Source: Sphingomonadaceae bacterium (GTDB taxonomy: Bacteria; Pseudomonadota; Alphaproteobacteria; Sphingomonadales; Sphingomonadaceae). From it: a stretch of DNA of 6,379 nt. The position numbers and the translations under genes were made by a program. Below are positions 5,775 through 6,379 of the stretch, one piece after another. Every line of letters starts with the position of its first letter. Within the stretch, counting starts at the first letter, position 1. Under the pieces are notes generated by a model, which ran no database searches, was not told the origin of the DNA, and saw nothing but the letters and a program-made list of their open reading frames with translations. The DNA is taken from assembly GCA_016462305.1 (NCBI GenBank), contig JAEMTM010000104.1, positions 1 to 6,379 of the forward strand, in the 5' to 3' direction.

Positions 5775-6379
5775 ATGAAGATTGGTCGCAGGCAATTCAT
5801 TCATTCCGCAGTTTTAGGCGCGAGCCTGCTCACGGTGCCGTCAAAGGCGGCCGACATCGTCTTTCGGCAGGATACGGCCACCGGAACGGGCGGACCATCG
5901 CCTGTATTGCTTGCCCGCGCAAAGGCGGCGTTGGCCGCGCATAAGGCGCGCATCCGCAACCATGATTTACTTGCCATAGCTGACTTTTCCAAGGCTTCGC
6001 GCGACCCGCGCTTTTATGTCGTTGATCTGCGCAGCGGTAAATCCGACATGTTCCTCGTCGCCCATGGCAAGGGTTCGGACCCAAGCCATAGCGGCTGGGT
6101 GCAACATTTCTCCAACGTGCTTGGGTCGGAAGCCACCTCAGCGGGCAGTTACCTTGTTGGCGATACTTATATCGGTCAACATGGCGAATCCCGCCGGTTA
6201 ATCGGGCTTGATCCGCAAAATGACCAAGCCGAGGCGCGTGCGATCGTCATTCACCCTGCTTGGTATGTGAACCAGTCGCTCATTCACGACCAAGGCAAGA
6301 TTGGCCGCAGCCAAGGCTGCTTCGCCTTTGCCAAAGATGACATCAGAGAGATACTGGAGCGTGTGGCCCCAGGATGCCT
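5775..6379 (+). CDS. Murein L,D-transpeptidase catalytic-domain protein (YkuD_2), Tat-exported, 3' partial
   Basis: The frame is open to the window end: 201 codons plus two bases. The N-terminus MKIGRRQFIHSAVLGASLL is a twin-arginine signal (R5 R6), with probable cleavage after VPSKA (residue 25), so the protein is expected to be exported folded. The body matches the YkuD_2 family of murein L,D-transpeptidase catalytic domains: YVVDLRSGKSDMFLVAHGKGSD (81-102), FSNVLGSEATSAGSYLVGDTY (112-132), IVIHPAWYV (157-165, H160) and GRSQGCFAF (177-185), with C182 as the presumed nucleophile. The family usually ends soon after a motif like the LERVAPGC seen at 194-201, so only a few residues are probably missing. 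The ATG at 5775 is chosen because it gives a compact Tat signal, but its Shine-Dalgarno is weak. In-frame ATGs at 5691 and 5694 would add 28 or 27 residues. It is divergent from another L,D-transpeptidase and distinct from it in subfamily. Confidence 0.85.
   Translation, partial: MKIGRRQFIHSAVLGASLLTVPSKAADIVFRQDTATGTGGPSPVLLARAKAALAAHKARIRNHDLLAIADFSKASRDPRFYVVDLRSGKSDMFLVAHGKGSDPSHSGWVQHFSNVLGSEATSAGSYLVGDTYIGQHGESRRLIGLDPQNDQAEARAIVIHPAWYVNQSLIHDQGKIGRSQGCFAFAKDDIREILERVAPGC

Overview
The window looks like chromosomal core DNA from an alphaproteobacterium, most likely Sphingomonadales. This is an inference from protein style: a DmdC-type 599-residue acyl-CoA dehydrogenase next to a MerR regulator, an alphaproteobacterial-looking CysK, and a Tat-exported YkuD_2 protein. 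Base composition is only moderately GC-rich, which would suit a lower-GC genus such as Sphingorhabdus or Sphingopyxis, but the genus cannot be fixed from this sequence. I see no mobile element, CRISPR array, tRNA or rRNA.

Layout. On the plus strand, an MFS_3/EntS-like exporter (40-1368) overlaps cysteine synthase cysK (1365-2285) by four bases (ATGA), so the two are probably transcribed together and translationally coupled. A strong bidirectional hairpin terminator (2290-2320) separates cysK from a convergent minus-strand block. Read in its own direction, that block is a Sec-exported L,D-transpeptidase (5538-4723), then a MerR-family regulator (4628-4176), then an acyl-CoA dehydrogenase (4144-2345). 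Regulator and dehydrogenase are 31 bases apart and look like one operon. The regulator's promoter region carries two overlapping inverted repeats about one helical turn apart, one of them filling the -35/-10 spacer. Divergent from the first transpeptidase, across a 236-base intergenic region, is a second and unrelated-looking L,D-transpeptidase (YkuD_2 type, Tat signal, 5775 onward). It runs off the window end just before its expected C-terminus.

How the genes work together. There are three functional units. The first is cysteine biosynthesis with a putative exporter. The second is acyl-CoA oxidation under a probable LiuR-like MerR regulator. The third is a divergent pair of peptidoglycan L,D-transpeptidases that use different export routes and different catalytic-domain subfamilies.

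I did not find a clearly novel multi-gene system. The most unusual points are the nested operator in front of the MerR gene, the divergent Sec/Tat transpeptidase pair with a 19-base-period direct repeat between them, and the MFS-cysK coupling.
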